A stretch of 53,200 bases of DNA from Bradyrhizobium sp. YR681 (GTDB taxonomy: Bacteria > Pseudomonadota > Alphaproteobacteria > Rhizobiales > Xanthobacteraceae): assembly GCF_000282615.1 (NCBI RefSeq), contig NZ_AKIY01000230.1:1-53200 (forward strand). The letters are read 5' to 3'. This document shows positions 51,812-53,200 of this stretch, piece after piece (within the stretch, counting starts at the first letter, position 1; every line of letters begins with the position of its first letter). The position numbers were made by a program, and so were the translations under genes. The notes beneath the pieces were generated by a model. It was not told the origin of the DNA. It ran no database searches and was given only the letters and a program-made list of their open reading frames with translations.

Positions 51812-52465
51812 ATGCGTCCGTTTACGACCATCACCGCCCTCGCCTGCAAGCTGGCGATCGACAACATCGATACGGATCAACTGATCCCCGCGCGCTTCAT
51901 GCGACGCCCCCGTTCCGAGGGCTACGGCAACTTTCTGCTGCACGACCTGCGCTTCGATACCGACGGCGCACCGAAGCCGCAGTTTCCGTTGAACGACCCG
52001 AAAATTTCCGGATGTGAGATCATCATCGCCGGACGTAACTTCGGATGCGGATCGTCGCGCGAGGCCGCGGTCTACGCACTCGCCGATTACGGCATCCGCG
52101 TCGTGATTGCCTCGAGCTTCGGCGATATCTTTGCCTCCAACGCGGTCAAGAACGGCGTCCTCCCGGCTCAGATCAGCGAGGAAGATTCCGAACGGCTGCT
52201 GCGCGCCGACGAACTGGTCGAGCGCCGGCCTTTGACAATAGATCTTGCCGCGCAAACCATCACCGTCGGCAATCTCGTCGTGACCTTCTCCATCGATGCA
52301 GTTTGGAAGAAGCAGTTGCTCAACGGTTGGGACGACATCGACATGACCCGCAACGAAGCCGATACCATCGCACGGTTCGCCGAACAGGATGCAATTCGGC
52401 GCCCCTGGATGAAGCCTGCCGGTGCGCCCCCTCCAATCCACCCGCGGCGCGGTGAGAACCGGTAG
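51812..52465 (+). CDS. LeuD-like 3-isopropylmalate dehydratase small subunit
   Basis: This 217-residue small subunit has the LeuD fold with IDNIDTDQLIPARFM and GYGNFLLHDLRFD. The family loop GRNFGCGSSREHAPWAL reads GRNFGCGSSREAAVYAL, so the conserved His-Ala-Pro-Trp stretch is changed, which may alter substrate pairing. The motif FASNAVKNGVLPAQIS is present. ATG 51812 is 8 bases past the leuC stop; a weak ribosome site lies upstream. It completes the two-subunit hydro-lyase, for which dimethylmaleate hydratase is another possible identity. Confidence 0.92.
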   Translation: MRPFTTITALACKLAIDNIDTDQLIPARFMRRPRSEGYGNFLLHDLRFDTDGAPKPQFPLNDPKISGCEIIIAGRNFGCGSSREAAVYALADYGIRVVIASSFGDIFASNAVKNGVLPAQISEEDSERLLRADELVERRPLTIDLAAQTITVGNLVVTFSIDAVWKKQLLNGWDDIDMTRNEADTIARFAEQDAIRRPWMKPAGAPPPIHPRRGENR

Positions 52466-52519
52466 CAGCCTCCCATCCGCGATGTGGCGCTCAAACCGCT
52501 GCGGGCCCGGACGCGAGGT

Positions 52520-52621
52520 GATGCCGGCCGGATCATCGAGGACGGCGTGCCGGCCGATTTTGTCTCGGATCCGAAGCAGGATCGAACCCGCGCATTCCTC
52601 AAGCAGATCATGCATCGATGA
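52520..52621 (+). pseudogene. Remnant tail of an amino-acid ABC ATPase gene
   Basis: The plus frame from 52520 reads DAGRIIEDGVPADFVSD, then PKQDRTRAFLKQIMHR and a stop at 52619-52621. This is the usual C-terminus of a polar amino acid ABC transporter ATPase (GlnQ/HisP type), where the switch-like strand precedes the final helix. No start, Walker motifs or upstream frame are present, and it stands alone 55 bases after leuD. It looks like a truncated remnant left by rearrangement rather than a gene. Confidence 0.7.
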
Positions 52622-52980
52622 CCGCAGCGGCCGATTTGTGCCACGAGCGGTCGCCCGGCCATAAACCTGCGTCGATGCGGCTGGGACGCGACCGATCGCG
52701 CCGGTCAAATGGTCATTGAACGCGTCATCGACGCGAAGCTGAGCGTAGGCTCCGGTCCAATGGTGGCCCGTGGCGGCGGCGCCCGCTAGCGGCCCGCCGG
52801 GCTGGACGTCGATCGCGTCGGACGTCGTTTCACGCCACTGCAAGCCGATCGCTCCCATCACCTTCCGCCGGTCCGCCGCCGTGAAAACCCGCAATCGAAC
52901 GTCCTCACGCAGTAGAAAGCAGCAGACACACCTTCGCGGTCTCGCGGCGCATATCGCCCGAGTTTTGCCTGGTCACTCCA
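52622..52980. other. Non-coding stretch, no supported gene
   Basis: This stretch follows the truncated ATPase remnant. A minus-strand frame of about 85 codons from 52894 (with KVMGAIGLQWRETTSD and HWTGAYAQLRVDDAFNDH) is open but continues through leuD antisense, has no clear ribosome site, and is not recognised. It could be a fragment of another decayed gene. No promoter or RNA was supported here. Confidence 0.35.
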
Positions 52981-53200
52981 CCCTCGTTAGCCAAGAGGGC
53001 GCAGGGAAGGCCGGGTGCCAGCTCGCACCCGCGGTCCGCTGCGCGAAAGCACACGCAGGAAGAACCGCACAGCAGCATACAGGTGGAGCCGATCACTCGG
53101 CCTTCCCTGCGCGATGGTCGGACGGCTTATGCCGTGCTCTCCCGGGAGCCGAACTTTCCTTCTGGCCTCCCTCGCCCCGCGAATTGACGATGCCGTCCGC
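52981..53200. repeat. Hairpin-rich, repeat-like segment
   Basis: This segment contains a perfect 15-base inverted repeat: GCGCAGGGAAGGCCG at 52999-53013 and its complement at 53098-53112. Inside and beside it are CCCTC/GAGGG (52981-52985, 52995-52999), CGGGTGC/GCACCCG (53012-53018, 53025-53031), ACGGC/GCCGT (53122-53126, 53131-53135) and the palindrome CTCCCGGGAG (53139-53148). It encodes nothing obvious. It resembles a dispersed repeat I associate with Bradyrhizobium. It could be a mobile repeat or a structured RNA. Confidence 0.55.

Noticed and set aside
51773..52894. 373-codon minus-strand open frame
   Set aside because: Most of it is antisense to leuD. Only the first part, beyond 52465, could be real, and it shows no recognisable domain.

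Overview
The window looks like an accessory catabolic island of a high-GC alphaproteobacterium, most probably Bradyrhizobium or a close relative. The basis is codon use, the many periplasmic-binding-protein ABC transporters, paralogous catabolic enzymes with their own GntR or LysR regulators, and end sequences (about 1-150 and 52981-53200) that resemble repeats I associate with Bradyrhizobium. The genus is an inference, and the repeat impression is from memory. No rRNA, tRNA, CRISPR array, integrase or transposase was seen.

Layout. (1) 305-11716: a divergent FadR-type GntR gene, then a plus-strand operon with a class III aminotransferase, a complete Dpp/Opp peptide-type ABC transporter, an amidase-signature amidase and a penicillin-acylase-family hydrolase. 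(2) 11745-17446, minus: an HpaB-type flavin monooxygenase followed by a four-gene Pot-type (spermidine/putrescine-like) ABC transporter, with a divergent LysR gene at 17538. (3) 18453-25107, minus: class II aldolase, a second HpaB, an HpaC-like flavin reductase, a Rid-family protein, DUF1028, LysR, a divergent type II dehydroquinase homologue and a GhrA-like 2-hydroxyacid dehydrogenase. (4) 25384-30990, plus: Pot-type ATPase, binding protein, luciferase-like (NtaA/DszA class) monooxygenase and a single-gene double permease. (5) 31111-36344, minus: a second luciferase-like monooxygenase with binding protein, ATPase and two separate permeases. (6) 36715-50243, minus: GntR/HutC regulator, LivKHMGF branched-chain-type transporter, MmgE/PrpD protein, isocitrate-lyase/PEP-mutase-family lyase, HyuB, HyuA, an isochorismatase-fold protein and a fumarate-reductase-type flavoprotein, mostly with 4-8 base overlaps. 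Divergent from it, 50398-52465 encodes a LeuC/LeuD-like hydro-lyase. (7) 52466-53200: the tail of a degraded amino-acid ABC ATPase gene and a hairpin-rich repeat-like segment.

How the genes work together. Each block pairs an uptake system with enzymes for an amide-, amine- or ring-containing nutrient. Blocks 2-5 look like paired variants on one plan: two HpaB and two luciferase-like monooxygenases, all expected to need reduced flavin, but only one flavin reductase. Block 6 plus leuCD is the most coherent candidate for an undescribed pathway. Import would be followed by amide or imide opening (HyuAB, isochorismatase-fold hydrolase), dehydrogenation of a succinate-like acid (flavoprotein), hydration of the double bond (LeuCD-like and/or PrpD-like) and C-C cleavage of the 2-hydroxyacid (PEP-mutase-family lyase). 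This resembles the last steps of 2,3-dimethylmalate metabolism in nicotinate fermentation. Substrates cannot be read from the sequence.
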